DNA of 64,000 bases. Source: Acidobacteriota bacterium. Its GTDB lineage: Bacteria; Acidobacteriota; Terriglobia; Terriglobales; Acidobacteriaceae. Location of the stretch: the NCBI GenBank assembly GCA_021779935.1, contig JAJXZT010000048.1, positions 1 through 64,000 of the forward strand. The letters run 5' to 3'. A program made the position numbers and the translations under genes. Below the pieces are notes generated by a model. It was not told where the DNA came from and did no database searches. It saw only the letters and a list, made by a program, of their open reading frames with translations. Positions 19,304 to 28,447 of this stretch are shown here, piece by piece; positions within the stretch are counted from its first letter, which is position 1, and each line of letters begins with the position of its first letter.

Positions 19304-20422
19304 TTACGAGAGGATGCCGTATTGGGCGATGCTGACGTTGTCGCGGGTAGTGTTCTTGACGGCGTACATCATTTCGTCGGCCTGACGGATGATTTCATGG
19401 GCGGTCTTGGCGTCTTCGGGATAGGTCGCAACGCCCATGCTGGCGCGGATGTTGAGATTGAGGCCGTCTCCCTTGAGGAAAGTGCCGGTGCGGAAGACAT
19501 CGCGCAGGCGGCGGGCGACGACCAAGGCGGCTTCCTTGCCGGTTTGCGGAAGAAGGACGACGAATTCATCGCCACCGTAACGGAAGGCGTAATCGATGAG
19601 GCGCAGGTTGGACTTGATGGTGTAACCGATCTCGTTGAGCAAGCGGCTGCCGACGAGGTGTCCGTGCGTGTCATTCACGGTCTTGAAGTGATCAAGATCG
19701 AGGAAGAGGACGGTGAATTCGTAACCGAAGCGAGCGGAACGGTAGACCTCAGACTCGAGCGTCTTGTAAAGATGACGCGCGTTGTAGAGGCCGGTGCAAT
19801 CGTCGGTGATGGTGAGTTCCTGGATTTTTTCGACGGCGCGCGCGTTGTCGATGGCGATGGCGGCGTAGTCGGCGAGCGCCTGGAGAATCGCCATTTCATT
19901 TTCGGCAAAGCCCTTCATGTCAACATTGATGAGCTGCACGACGCCGAGAGCGCGATGCTTGGAGACAAGAGGGATGCAGATGATGGAACGAGTCTTCCAG
20001 CGAGTCATCTCATCGATGCGCTTGGCGAAACGCGGATCGGTGTAGACATCGGGGACGACGAGAGGTTCGCGATGCTTGGCGACCCATCCGGCGATGCCTT
20101 CGCCCATCTTGAGACGGACGGCCTTGAGGGACTCGGCGGCGTCACCGACGGCGATGGCGAAATAGAGTTCGTCGCTGGCCTCGTCGACCATGAGCAGGGA
20201 CCAGGTGTCCGGCTGGAAGTACGCGGAGATCTTGTCCATGATGGTTTGGAGGACGGAGTCGAGGTTCAGCGAGGACGTGAGCGCCTTGGCGACGTCGTGA
20301 AATATGCTGAGTTCTTCGAGATATCGTCCGTATCCTGCGTCCGACGCCTCGTTGAGCATTCTGCGACTCCCGTTGAAGCCCCAATCCTTTTGGAGAGGGA
20401 TACGAATGGCGCGTGCGGGCAT
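19304..20422 (-). CDS. GAF-GGDEF diguanylate cyclase
   Basis: A 372-residue signalling protein with a GAF sensor domain (about residues 45-185) and a C-terminal GGDEF domain with an intact RYGGDEF active site. Four residues separate it from RLID, which matches the RxxD inhibitory I-site, so the enzyme should make cyclic di-GMP and be product-inhibited. No membrane segment is seen. MLNEAS at 20359 is an alternative start. A PilZ protein, a possible c-di-GMP receptor, is encoded about 8 kb away at 28103. Confidence 0.92.
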   Translation of the reverse strand: MPARAIRIPLQKDWGFNGSRRMLNEASDAGYGRYLEELSIFHDVAKALTSSLNLDSVLQTIMDKISAYFQPDTWSLLMVDEASDELYFAIAVGDAAESLKAVRLKMGEGIAGWVAKHREPLVVPDVYTDPRFAKRIDEMTRWKTRSIICIPLVSKHRALGVVQLINVDMKGFAENEMAILQALADYAAIAIDNARAVEKIQELTITDDCTGLYNARHLYKTLESEVYRSARFGYEFTVLFLDLDHFKTVNDTHGHLVGSRLLNEIGYTIKSNLRLIDYAFRYGGDEFVVLLPQTGKEAALVVARRLRDVFRTGTFLKGDGLNLNIRASMGVATYPEDAKTAHEIIRQADEMMYAVKNTTRDNVSIAQYGILS

Positions 20423-20548
20423 TATACGGCGTATTACTTGCCAGAGCCACCCGGTTACCGTACGTGTACTATCCTTGGGGCGCAGGGCGTTAGTGTCAAG
20501 TACCTGAAAGTACTCAGGCTACCGGCAATTTCGTATTTGGCTTTTTGT

Positions 20549-20577
20549 TTGACTTGGGTAGATGGGCTACCTATCAT
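20549..20577 (+). promoter_or_regulatory. Sigma-70-type promoter of the RodZ-like gene
   Basis: TTGACT at 20549-20554 and TATCAT at 20572-20577 are separated by exactly 17 nt, about 45 nt upstream of the start codon. Confidence 0.65.
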
Positions 20578-20627
20578 GCGGCGAAAGAACTTTATAAAAG
20601 AATTAAGACCCCTGGACAGGAGTGCCC

Positions 20628-21482
20628 GTGGGCACATTTGGCGATAAGTTGAAGCGTGAGCGTGAGATGCGCGCAATCACGCTGGAGGAAATAGCGGAGG
20701 CTACAAAAATTGGAACGCGGGCTCTCCGCGCGCTGGAAGAAGAACGCTTTGGGCAACTGCCGGGCGGGATCTTTAACAAAGGATTTGTCAGGGCGTACGC
20801 GAAATACCTGGGACTGGACGAAGAACAGGCGGTGGCGGATTACCTGGTGGCATCTGGCGAGCAACCGGAAGGAAACATCTCGTTGACAGAACTCTCCCAA
20901 CAGATGGAAGCGGCGCGGGAACGGGAACGCGACGAAGAGAGACGGCGGCGGAGACCACATCCGTTGGTGGTTATGCTGATCGTGATCGTGGTTATTCTTG
21001 GCGCGGGGTATGGAGGGTATACCTGGTACAACGAGCGCAAGGCTGCCAAGGCGACGGAAAATCATGTGGCGGAAGTTGTAAAGGAAACACCGAGCCAGCC
21101 AGCACAGGCGCCGATCGAAAAGCCGGCGGTGACGGAGACTCCAGTTGCGCCAACAGCGGCGACGCCCACCCCGGCGGCTCCAAACTTGGGGACCCAGGCG
21201 ACGGAAGCACCGATTACGGTGACGCTGAAGGCGACGGGACGGGCGTGGATCTCGGTGACGGCGGATGGAAAATTGATTGCCGAAGAGACGATGGATGCGA
21301 CGAATCCCAAGATGAGCGATTTGACGGTGCACGCCAACGAAAAGCTGGTGTTGATCGTAGGCAATCCGGGCGGCGTGCAGGCATGGTTCAACGGCAAACC
21401 GATTGAAGCGCTGGGAACGGAAGGCCAGAGAAAGTCGATTACGTTTACACCTGCCGGAATTGAAAATAACCCGCCGCAGTAA
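20628..21482 (+). CDS. RodZ-like membrane protein with N-terminal HTH
   Basis: A 284-residue protein. It has an N-terminal Cro/C1-type helix-turn-helix (residues 1-70, with ITLEEIAEATKIGTRALRALEEERF), a basic juxtamembrane patch RRRRP, and one membrane segment (VVMLIVIVVILGAGYGGYTW). A Pro/Ala-rich linker and a C-terminal DUF4115-like beta domain follow. This is the RodZ layout, which links MreB to the cell envelope in rod-shaped cells. GTG at 20628 is preferred over GTG 20622 because AGGAG at 20618 is then correctly spaced. Confidence 0.85.
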   Translation: MGTFGDKLKREREMRAITLEEIAEATKIGTRALRALEEERFGQLPGGIFNKGFVRAYAKYLGLDEEQAVADYLVASGEQPEGNISLTELSQQMEAARERERDEERRRRRPHPLVVMLIVIVVILGAGYGGYTWYNERKAAKATENHVAEVVKETPSQPAQAPIEKPAVTETPVAPTAATPTPAAPNLGTQATEAPITVTLKATGRAWISVTADGKLIAEETMDATNPKMSDLTVHANEKLVLIVGNPGGVQAWFNGKPIEALGTEGQRKSITFTPAGIENNPPQ

Positions 21483-21646
21483 ATCCATTCCCATGGGGGA
21501 ATGGGCAATTCGCTGCCAATAGATGCAACTCAGTCCCGGGGAATTGCAGACACCGTTGTGCCAAGGTACACTTTGTAAAGCCAAAATCAGGCTAATGTAG
21601 CCGCTCGAACGTACGTGTTTTCGAGTATGAGTGAGGAGGAACTGGT

Positions 21647-22825
21647 TTGTCGTCAAAGAACCGTTTTTTGTTTACTTCGGAGTCGGTAACAGAGGGTCAT
21701 CCAGACAAGATTGCCGACCAGATTTCCGATGCGATCCTGGATGCCTGCTTTGAGCAGGATCCTTACAGCCGCGTAGCTTGCGAGACACTGACGGCCACGG
21801 GGTTGGTGGTGATCGCCGGTGAAATTACAACGAAAGCGTACGTCGACTTCCAGTCGCTGGTGCGTGGAGTGGTGGCGTCGATTGGATACGACAACGCGCT
21901 TTACGGCTTCGATTCGAACACATGCGCGGTGATCTCCAGCATCAACAAACAGTCGGGCGATATCGCGATGGGCGTGGACACGGGCGGCGCCGGAGACCAG
22001 GGCATGATGTTCGGCTATGCGTCGAACGAAACCCCTGAGCTGATGCCGGCGGCGATTGCGCTGGCGCATAAGCTGACGATGAAGCTGACGGAGGTTCGCA
22101 AGAGCGGACTGCTGCCGTACCTGCGTCCGGACGGCAAGAGCCAGGTGACGGTGGAGTACGACGAGAATCACAAGCCGGTCCGGGTGGACGCGGTGGTGAT
22201 CTCGACGCAACACGCGGAGACGGTTTCCAACGAAGACCTGCGCGCGGACATCCTGAAGCACGTGATCCAGGCGACGATTCCGGCGAACCTGCTGGACCAC
22301 GACACGAAGTATCACATCAACCCGACGGGCCGGTTCGTGATCGGGGGACCGATGGGCGACACGGGACTGACGGGCCGCAAGATTATCGTGGACACGTACG
22401 GTGGCATGGGACGTCACGGTGGCGGCGCATTCAGCGGCAAGGACCCGACGAAGGTCGACCGCTCGGCGGCGTATATGGCGCGCTACATTGCGAAGAACAT
22501 TGTGGCGGCAGGATTGGCGGACCGTTGCGAAGTGCAACTGGCGTATGCGATCGGCGTGGCAGAGCCGGTAAGCGTGCTGGTGGATACGTTCGGCACGGGC
22601 AAGATCGAGCGCGAGAAGCTGCAGGAGATTGTGCGCAAGACATTCCGCCTGACGCCGAAGGCGATCATGGAAACGCTGAATCTGCGTCGTCCGATCTATC
22701 GCAAGACGGCAGCGTATGGACACTTCGGACGGAACGATCCGGATTTTACGTGGGAAGCGACCGACAAGGCCGCAGCGCTGCGTGAAGCCGCAGGCCTGAA
22801 GGGCGCGGCTGTAGCGAAAAACTAA
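21647..22825 (+). CDS. metK: S-adenosylmethionine synthetase
   Basis: A 392-residue methionine adenosyltransferase, making S-adenosylmethionine from methionine and ATP. Seen are [20 protein letters not shown] at the N-terminus, [12 protein letters not shown], and the P-loop-like [19 protein letters not shown]. The start is TTG at 21647, 6 nt after GAGGAGGA. The next gene on the strand is ahcY, which forms the other half of the methyl cycle. I looked for a SAM riboswitch in the 160-nt leader and found no match to its conserved core. Confidence 0.97.
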   Translation: MSSKNRFLFTSESVTEGHPDKIADQISDAILDACFEQDPYSRVACETLTATGLVVIAGEITTKAYVDFQSLVRGVVASIGYDNALYGFDSNTCAVISSINKQSGDIAMGVDTGGAGDQGMMFGYASNETPELMPAAIALAHKLTMKLTEVRKSGLLPYLRPDGKSQVTVEYDENHKPVRVDAVVISTQHAETVSNEDLRADILKHVIQATIPANLLDHDTKYHINPTGRFVIGGPMGDTGLTGRKIIVDTYGGMGRHGGGAFSGKDPTKVDRSAAYMARYIAKNIVAAGLADRCEVQLAYAIGVAEPVSVLVDTFGTGKIEREKLQEIVRKTFRLTPKAIMETLNLRRPIYRKTAAYGHFGRNDPDFTWEATDKAAALREAAGLKGAAVAKN

Positions 22826-22864
22826 AACACCCGCCGCGACACAGAGCGGGGCTGGAAGCTGGGT

Positions 22865-22889
22865 GAAGGCGCGCGAGCTGCGCGCCTTC
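22865..22889 (+). other. Strong intercistronic hairpin between metK and ahcY
   Basis: Perfect 10-bp GC-rich inverted repeat GAAGGCGCGC-GAGCT-GCGCGCCTTC with no T-run after it. It could be an attenuator, an RNA-processing or stability element, or part of a metabolite-sensing leader for ahcY. Confidence 0.6.
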
Positions 22890-22935
22890 GCCACGAAAGA
22901 AACAATTTCATGGGGCGAAGGTAAAGCAGGAAGGT

Positions 22936-24210
22936 ATGTCGACAACGGCGCAAGTTCCTTCTGACGTCAAGAATCTCGACTTGGCTGACGCAGGCAAGAA
23001 GCGCATCGATTGGGCGAACCAGTCCATGAAGGTGCTGCAGATTATCCGTAAAGAATTCATCAAAAACCAACCACTGGCCGGCATACGCATTGCGGCGTGC
23101 CTGCACGTGACGGCGGAAACGGCGAACCTGGCAATTACGCTGCGTGACGGCGGAGCCGACGTGGTGCTGTGCGGATCGAATCCGCTCTCGACACAGGACG
23201 ACGTGGCGGCTTGCCTGGCGCGCGATTACGGAATCCGCGTGTTCGCGATCAAAGGCGAAGACCACGACACGTATTCGCACCACATCATGTCCGCACTGGA
23301 CCACAAACCGCACATCACGATGGACGACGGAGCGGACCTGGTGACGACGGCGCTGACAAAGCGCGACGACGTGGTGGAAGGAATCCTGGGCGGTACGGAA
23401 GAAACCACTACGAGCGCGATCCGTCTGCGGGCGATGGCGAACGAAGGCGTGCTGAAGTATCCGATCATCGCGGTGAGCGACGCGGACACGAAACATCTCT
23501 TCGACAACCGCTACGGCACGGGGCAATCGACGGTGGACGGCATTGTGCGGGCGACGAACATCCTGCTGGCTGGAACGAAGTTCGTGGTGGCCGGCTACGG
23601 ATGGTGCGGACGCGGACTGGCGATGCGGGCACGCGGGCTGGGAGCGGAAGTGATCGTGACGGAAGTTGACCCGACGAAGGCCCTGGAAGCCGTGATGGAC
23701 GGGTTGCGCGTGATGTCGATGGAAGAGGCGGCAAAGATCGGCGCCGTGTTCTGCACGGTGACGGGTAACAAGAACGTGTTACGGCGGGAACATTTCGACC
23801 AGATGAAGGACGGAGCAATCGTCGCGAACTCGGGACACTTCAACGTGGAAATCGATATCGAAGCGCTGGAGAAGATGTCGAACTCGAAGCGGACGACGCG
23901 GAACTTTGTCGAAGAATACTCACTGAAGGACGGACGCAAGATCAACCTGCTGGGCGAAGGGCGGCTGATCAACCTGGCTGCAGGCGAGGGACATCCGGCG
24001 GCAGTGATGGACATGAGCTTCGCAGGCCAGGCGCTCTCGGTGGAATACATGGTGAAGAACCATGCTTCGCTGGAGAAGAAGGTTTACAGGGTTCCGGAAG
24101 AGCTGGACACGCGAGTGGCGCGGCTGAAGCTGGAATCGATGGGAATCAAGATCGACCGGCTGACGCACGAACAGGAAGAGTACCTGGCGGGGTGGTCGGA
24201 AGGGACGTAA
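22936..24210 (+). CDS. ahcY: Adenosylhomocysteinase
   Basis: A 424-residue S-adenosylhomocysteine hydrolase, which splits S-adenosylhomocysteine to adenosine and homocysteine with bound NAD. Seen are [23 protein letters not shown]-like [12 protein letters not shown], the NAD-binding [16 protein letters not shown] and a C-terminal tail with a terminal Gly-Thr instead of the more common Tyr end. AGGAAGG precedes the ATG. It lies 110 nt after metK, so the two are probably one transcription unit. Confidence 0.96.
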   Translation: MSTTAQVPSDVKNLDLADAGKKRIDWANQSMKVLQIIRKEFIKNQPLAGIRIAACLHVTAETANLAITLRDGGADVVLCGSNPLSTQDDVAACLARDYGIRVFAIKGEDHDTYSHHIMSALDHKPHITMDDGADLVTTALTKRDDVVEGILGGTEETTTSAIRLRAMANEGVLKYPIIAVSDADTKHLFDNRYGTGQSTVDGIVRATNILLAGTKFVVAGYGWCGRGLAMRARGLGAEVIVTEVDPTKALEAVMDGLRVMSMEEAAKIGAVFCTVTGNKNVLRREHFDQMKDGAIVANSGHFNVEIDIEALEKMSNSKRTTRNFVEEYSLKDGRKINLLGEGRLINLAAGEGHPAAVMDMSFAGQALSVEYMVKNHASLEKKVYRVPEELDTRVARLKLESMGIKIDRLTHEQEEYLAGWSEGT

Positions 24211-24212
24211 AG

Positions 24213-24262
24213 AAGTTTCGAGTTTCTGGTTTCAAGTTTCAAGCAAAAACAAAAGAGTAAGT
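24213..24262. repeat. Family B lead sequence, partial copy
   Basis: Contains AAGTTTCGAGTTTCTGGTTT, then CAAGTTTCAAGC and AAAAACAAAAG. This is the lead of family B without the CCCCACCCT hairpin part. It sits directly before the ahcY terminator. Confidence 0.7.
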
Positions 24263-24266
24263 TTCA

Positions 24267-24302
24267 AGGAGGGCGTCCAAAAAGGCGCCCTTTTGATTTT
24301 TA
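24267..24302 (+). terminator. Terminator of the metK-ahcY unit
   Basis: GGGCGTC-CAAAAA-GGCGCCC stem with one G-T pair, followed by TTTTGATTTTT. Confidence 0.85.
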
Positions 24303-24326
24303 CGGAAGGGCCCGAACAGAAGCAGT

Positions 24327-24905
24327 ATGCTTTCCAGCATGGCGAAGACGAGATATGAAGCGCTGTCGGCGGAGAACTGGGCGGACTTTGAACGGCTGTT
24401 TGGCGAGCGGGGCGCGTGCGGCGGATGCTGGTGCATGTCGTGGCGTCGCAAGAGCAAGGAATTTCGCGCCGGATCTGGCGCAGGCAATAAGCGAGCGATG
24501 CGCACACTGGTGAAAGCCGGACGGCCGACGGGAATCCTGCTCTACAAAGACGACGAGGCGGTGGGATGGTGCTCGGTTGCGCCGCGGGAAGAGTTCGTCA
24601 GGCTGGAAGGCTCGCGGGTGTGGGCTCCGGTGGACGACAAGCCGGTGTGGTCAGTGTCGTGCTTCTTTGTAGCCAAGCCGTATCGCAGCCAGGGAGTGTC
24701 GGTGGAGCTGCTGAAGGCAGCGGTGGCGTTCGCAAAAAAGAACGGGGCAAAGATCGTCGAAGGGTATCCGCAGGATTTGAAAGGAAAGAAGCTGCCGGAT
24801 GCGTTCGTGTGGACAGGGTTGCTGGGAAGCTACGAGAAGGCAGGATTCGCGGAAGCGGCAAGACGGTCGCCGGGGAAGCCCATTATGAGGAAAGTGGTGA
24901 GGTAA
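24327..24905 (+). CDS. GNAT family N-acetyltransferase
   Basis: A 192-residue acetyltransferase-fold protein. The N-terminal region has the GACGGCWCMSW motif found in one GNAT subgroup. The acetyl-CoA site is the VSCFFVAKPYRSQGVSVELL block, with RSQGVS filling the RxxGxG/A position. It probably acetylates a small molecule or protein in the cytoplasm; the substrate is unknown. MAKTRYEAL at 24339 is an equally plausible start, since neither has a clear Shine-Dalgarno. It is transcribed separately from ahcY because a terminator intervenes. Confidence 0.82.
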   Translation: MLSSMAKTRYEALSAENWADFERLFGERGACGGCWCMSWRRKSKEFRAGSGAGNKRAMRTLVKAGRPTGILLYKDDEAVGWCSVAPREEFVRLEGSRVWAPVDDKPVWSVSCFFVAKPYRSQGVSVELLKAAVAFAKKNGAKIVEGYPQDLKGKKLPDAFVWTGLLGSYEKAGFAEAARRSPGKPIMRKVVR

Positions 24906-24939
24906 GGGTTGGAGGCGTCGGCGACAGTAGAAGGTTCCG

Positions 24940-25028
24940 GGAGTTTCGCAGGTTTCGAACGCAAAGACAAAAGCAAGAACAAACATCCCCATCCTGTCGC
25001 GAAAAGCGCGCGACAAGGGTAGGGCGCA
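24940..25028. repeat. Family B hairpin repeat, copy 6
   Basis: Degenerate lead (GGGAGTTTCGCAGGTTTCGAAC), AACATCCCCATCCT, the stem GTCGCG-AAAAGCG-CGCGAC and AAGGGTAGGGCGC. It shares the G-C version of the stem with the copy at 15100. Confidence 0.8.
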
Positions 25029-25107
25029 ATCACGCCAATCTTCTCAATGCTCAGGGTTGGGCACGCGAATGGCGGTTCAAGATGGAAGGAGGGCGGCCAA
25101 ACCATTT

Positions 25108-26598
25108 ATGATGACTGCGGTTGGGGTGGACATGAAACACATAGCAGATTGGGCGTTGAATACGGCGGCGGTTCGCGGAGCCACGTATGCCGAGGCGCGC
25201 GTGGTGGATGAACGCAATCGCGCGCTGGGAACGAAGAACGGCAAGATCGGCACGGCAGGCGAGTCGGAGTCGATGGGCGTGGGAATCCGCGTGATTGCAG
25301 ATGGCGCGTGGGGATTTTCCGCGACGGAAGAGCTGACAAAAGAAGGCGTGGAACGCTGCGCGGCCGAGGCGGTGGCGATTGCAAAGGCGTCGGCGAAGGT
25401 GAAGTCGCAGGAGTTGCGGCTGGTGCCGGAGAAGGCGGCGAAGGTGGACTGGACGTCGCCGTGCAGGATCGATCCGTTTACGACGTCGATGGACGAGAAC
25501 CTGGAACTGCTGACGAGGATCGACGCGACGCTGCGCGCGGTGGAAGGCGTGACGCTGGCGGAGACAAACCTGAACTTCCGTCGCTATGAACAATGGTTCT
25601 ACAACACGGACGGATCGGAGATTCACCAGACACGGACGGTGACGGGCGCGGGATACGCGGCCTATGCGTTTGCCGGAAACGAGTTGCAGAAGCGGTCGTT
25701 TCCGAACTCGTTTGGCGGACAGTGGCAGAACAAGGGCTACGAGCTGATCGAAGAGTTGAAGCTGCTGGAAAACGCGCAGCGGATTGGCGAGGAATGCGTG
25801 GCGCTGCTGAAGGCTCCGCAGTGTCCCGAGGGACGGTTCGACATCATCCTGGATTCGTCGCAACTGGGATTGCAGATTCATGAGTCGATTGGGCATCCGA
25901 TTGAGCTGGATCGCGTGCTGGGATACGAGGCGAATTTCGCGGGGACGAGCTTCCTGACACTGGAGAAACTAAACCGGCTGCGCTATGGCAGCGAACTGGT
26001 GAACGTGGTGGCCGATGCAACGGAAGCGCACGGACCGGGACTGGGAACATTTGCATATGACGATGAAGGCGTGGAGGCACAGTGCGTGCCGATTATCACG
26101 CGCGGGGAGTTCACGGGATACCTGTCGTCGCGCGATACGGCGGCGATGATAGGGAGGGAACGCTCGGGCGGCAACATGCGGGCGGAGAGCTGGAATCGCG
26201 TGCCAATCGTGCGCATGACGAATATCAGCATACGTCCGGGAGAAAAGCCGTTGAGCCCGGAAGAACTGATTGCAGGGATGGACGACGGAATCTACATGGA
26301 GACGAACCGCTCGTGGTCGATCGATGACAAGCGCTATAACTTCCAGTTCGGATGCGAAGCGGGATACGAGATCAAGGGCGGGAAGCTGGGACGGCTGCTG
26401 AAGAATCCTTCGTACTCGGGCATCACGACGGAGTTCTGGAATTCGATGGAAGCGATCTGCTCGCGCGAACACTGGACGCTGTGGGGGACTCCCAACTGCG
26501 GCAAGGGACAACCGCAACAAGTGATGGGCACGGGGCATGGGGCGAGTCCGGCGCGGTTTAAGCAGATAAGCGTGGGTGCAGCTTATAAAGGGAAGTGA
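25108..26598 (+). CDS. tldD: Metalloprotease TldD
   Basis: A 496-residue TldD-family zinc metallopeptidase, which acts with TldE on peptides or modified-peptide precursors. The catalytic HExxxH (HESIGH) is at residues 258-263, and a conserved GRSGGNMR-like stretch and RMTNISIRPG follow. AAGGAGGG lies 14 nt before the ATG; ATG 25132 after GGGGTGGA is an alternative. The stop overlaps a GTG of the tldE reading frame, so the pair is co-transcribed and probably forms the usual heterodimer. Confidence 0.93.
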   Translation: MMTAVGVDMKHIADWALNTAAVRGATYAEARVVDERNRALGTKNGKIGTAGESESMGVGIRVIADGAWGFSATEELTKEGVERCAAEAVAIAKASAKVKSQELRLVPEKAAKVDWTSPCRIDPFTTSMDENLELLTRIDATLRAVEGVTLAETNLNFRRYEQWFYNTDGSEIHQTRTVTGAGYAAYAFAGNELQKRSFPNSFGGQWQNKGYELIEELKLLENAQRIGEECVALLKAPQCPEGRFDIILDSSQLGLQIHESIGHPIELDRVLGYEANFAGTSFLTLEKLNRLRYGSELVNVVADATEAHGPGLGTFAYDDEGVEAQCVPIITRGEFTGYLSSRDTAAMIGRERSGGNMRAESWNRVPIVRMTNISIRPGEKPLSPEELIAGMDDGIYMETNRSWSIDDKRYNFQFGCEAGYEIKGGKLGRLLKNPSYSGITTEFWNSMEAICSREHWTLWGTPNCGKGQPQQVMGTGHGASPARFKQISVGAAYKGK

Positions 26599-26618
26599 CT
26601 GGACGGAGTGAGTGGGGA

Positions 26619-28010
26619 ATGCTGAACAAAGAACGAGCATACGAACTGTTTGAACGGGCGAGAAAGTTTTCGTCGGCGGACGATGTGGAAGTGTTGATTG
26701 GCGGCGGGAAGAGCGCGCTGACGCGGTTTGCGAACAACACAATTCATCAGAACATGGCCGACGAGAATTACGACATATCAGTGCGAGTGCAGTTCGGCGG
26801 GAAGACGGCCCGGGCGAGCACGAACAAATTTGACGACGAGAGCCTGCGGCGGACGGTGCTGGCGGCGGAGCGGCTGGCGAAAGTGCAGGAGGAAGACGCG
26901 GACCTGCTGCCGATGTACGCGCCGGAAGGAGAACCGGCGAGCGATGTGGTGCTTCCGCAACGGCGGTTTGCGGAGACGGCGGCGATTGGACCGGCAGAGC
27001 GCGCGGAGGCCGTAGGGAAGATGGTGGACGTGGCGCGGCGCTTGAAGCTGAACTCGGCTGGAGTCTATGCGGTAAACGATGCCGCGGATGGAATCTTCAA
27101 TTCGCGCGGCGTGGCCAGATGGCATGAACAGACGCTGGCGGAAGTGTCAGTGACGATGACCGCGGAGAACTCGTCGGGCTGGCAGAAGGCGAACGCTCCG
27201 GACGTGCGCGAGTTGCAGCCAGCGATGCTGGCGGAAATCGCAGCGAAGAAAGCGGTGGAGTCGGCAAACCCGAGAGAGATGGCAGCGGGGAAGTACACGG
27301 TGATCCTGGAGCCGGCGGCGGTGCTGGACCTGGTGGGATTCGCGTTCTGGGATTTCGGCGGATTGGCGCTGCTGGATCAGCGATCATTTTTGAATAATCG
27401 CTTTGGCAAGCAGGTGTTCGGAGAGAACATCACGATCCGCGACGATGTGTATCATCCGTTGCAGGCGGGGGCGGCCTTCGACGCGGAGGGTGTGACGCGG
27501 CAGAGGGTGGAACTGGTGCGCAATGGCGTGGTGAAAGACCTGGTGTATGCGAGGGGCACGGCGGAGCGGATACGAAAGTCGGAGTTCGCGGCCCAACTCG
27601 GAACGGTGAAGCCGACGGGACACGGTTTCGCGCTGCCGAACGAGATGGGAGAGGCTCCACTGAATATCGTTTTTGAACTGGCGGAGGGAGTCCAGGCGAA
27701 GAGCGTGGAGCAGATGGTGTCTGAAACGGAACGCGGAATCCTGGTGACACGGCTGTGGTACATACGCGAAGTCGATCCATACGAAAAAATGCTGACGGGA
27801 ATGACCCGCGACGGTACGTTCCTGGTGGAAAACGGAAAGGTCAAGGGCGGTGTGTTGAATTTCCGGTTCAATGAAAGCGCGTTACATATGTTAAGCAACG
27901 TTGTGAGCTTCGGAGAGCCGGTAAGGGCCAGCGGGGAAGAGTCGTTCGATATGGTAGTACCCGCAATGAAGGTCCAGGAGTTCAACTTTACGGAGGTGAC
28001 AAAGTTTTAA
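26619..28010 (+). CDS. tldE: TldE/PmbA family protein
   Basis: A 463-residue partner of TldD. It lacks the HExxxH metal site, as expected for TldE/PmbA, which supplies a non-catalytic half of the heterodimer. It contains NNTIHQNMADENYDISV near the N-terminus and the typical GVLNFRFNESALHML near the C-terminus. ATG at 26619 follows GTGGGGA. A GTG at 26595 that overlaps the tldD stop is a weaker alternative. Confidence 0.92.
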   Translation: MLNKERAYELFERARKFSSADDVEVLIGGGKSALTRFANNTIHQNMADENYDISVRVQFGGKTARASTNKFDDESLRRTVLAAERLAKVQEEDADLLPMYAPEGEPASDVVLPQRRFAETAAIGPAERAEAVGKMVDVARRLKLNSAGVYAVNDAADGIFNSRGVARWHEQTLAEVSVTMTAENSSGWQKANAPDVRELQPAMLAEIAAKKAVESANPREMAAGKYTVILEPAAVLDLVGFAFWDFGGLALLDQRSFLNNRFGKQVFGENITIRDDVYHPLQAGAAFDAEGVTRQRVELVRNGVVKDLVYARGTAERIRKSEFAAQLGTVKPTGHGFALPNEMGEAPLNIVFELAEGVQAKSVEQMVSETERGILVTRLWYIREVDPYEKMLTGMTRDGTFLVENGKVKGGVLNFRFNESALHMLSNVVSFGEPVRASGEESFDMVVPAMKVQEFNFTEVTKF

Positions 28011-28102
28011 GAATGAAGGCTTTGCGGACAAGTGGTTACCGATACTTTTGCGCGGTACTTTCGTAATATTGACGCTGAGAAGTGCGGGCGTAGACTGAAA
28101 CC

Positions 28103-28420
28103 GTGGCATTCAGCACTTCTATTAACGACCTGCGGAGCTCAGTGCGATTCCCACTGCAACTGCCGGTGGCAGTGCGGACGTCGCAGGTGGAGCATGAGGC
28201 GGAGACGAGCAATATCTCCGCTGGTGGCGTTCTGTTTTATACCAAGTGCGAGTTGGCAACCAACAGCACGATCGAGTTCACTATCTACATGCCTGGTGCC
28301 ATCCTAGGATCACCAAAAGATATACTGGTGAATTGTAGCGGCCGCGTGGTACGCTGCACCCCGAGTGATGATCGCTGGGCAGTTGCGGCGGTCATCGACG
28401 AATACCGGTTTGAACGCTAG
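28103..28420 (+). CDS. PilZ-domain protein
   Basis: A single-domain 105-residue PilZ protein. The c-di-GMP binding pattern is partly present: a basic N-terminal block LRSSVRFPL (one Arg of the RxxxR pair is replaced by Leu or Ser, depending on alignment) and SNISAGGVLF for the D/NxSxxG block. VVRCTPSDDRWAVAAVIDEY follows. Start is GTG 28103. It lies 27 nt upstream of the response-regulator gene, so the two are probably co-transcribed. Confidence 0.85.
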   Translation: MAFSTSINDLRSSVRFPLQLPVAVRTSQVEHEAETSNISAGGVLFYTKCELATNSTIEFTIYMPGAILGSPKDILVNCSGRVVRCTPSDDRWAVAAVIDEYRFER

Positions 28421-28447
28421 GACCGGCAACTTCGGAGATGACGGGTA

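Noticed and set aside
19286-20647. Open frame of 453 codons on the plus strand
   Set aside because: It is antisense to the GAF-GGDEF gene and carries no motif.
21483-21646. Possible SAM riboswitch upstream of metK
   Set aside because: I found neither the SAM-I core nor a SAM-II or SAM-IV-like pattern; only a plain leader with a good Shine-Dalgarno before TTG is seen.
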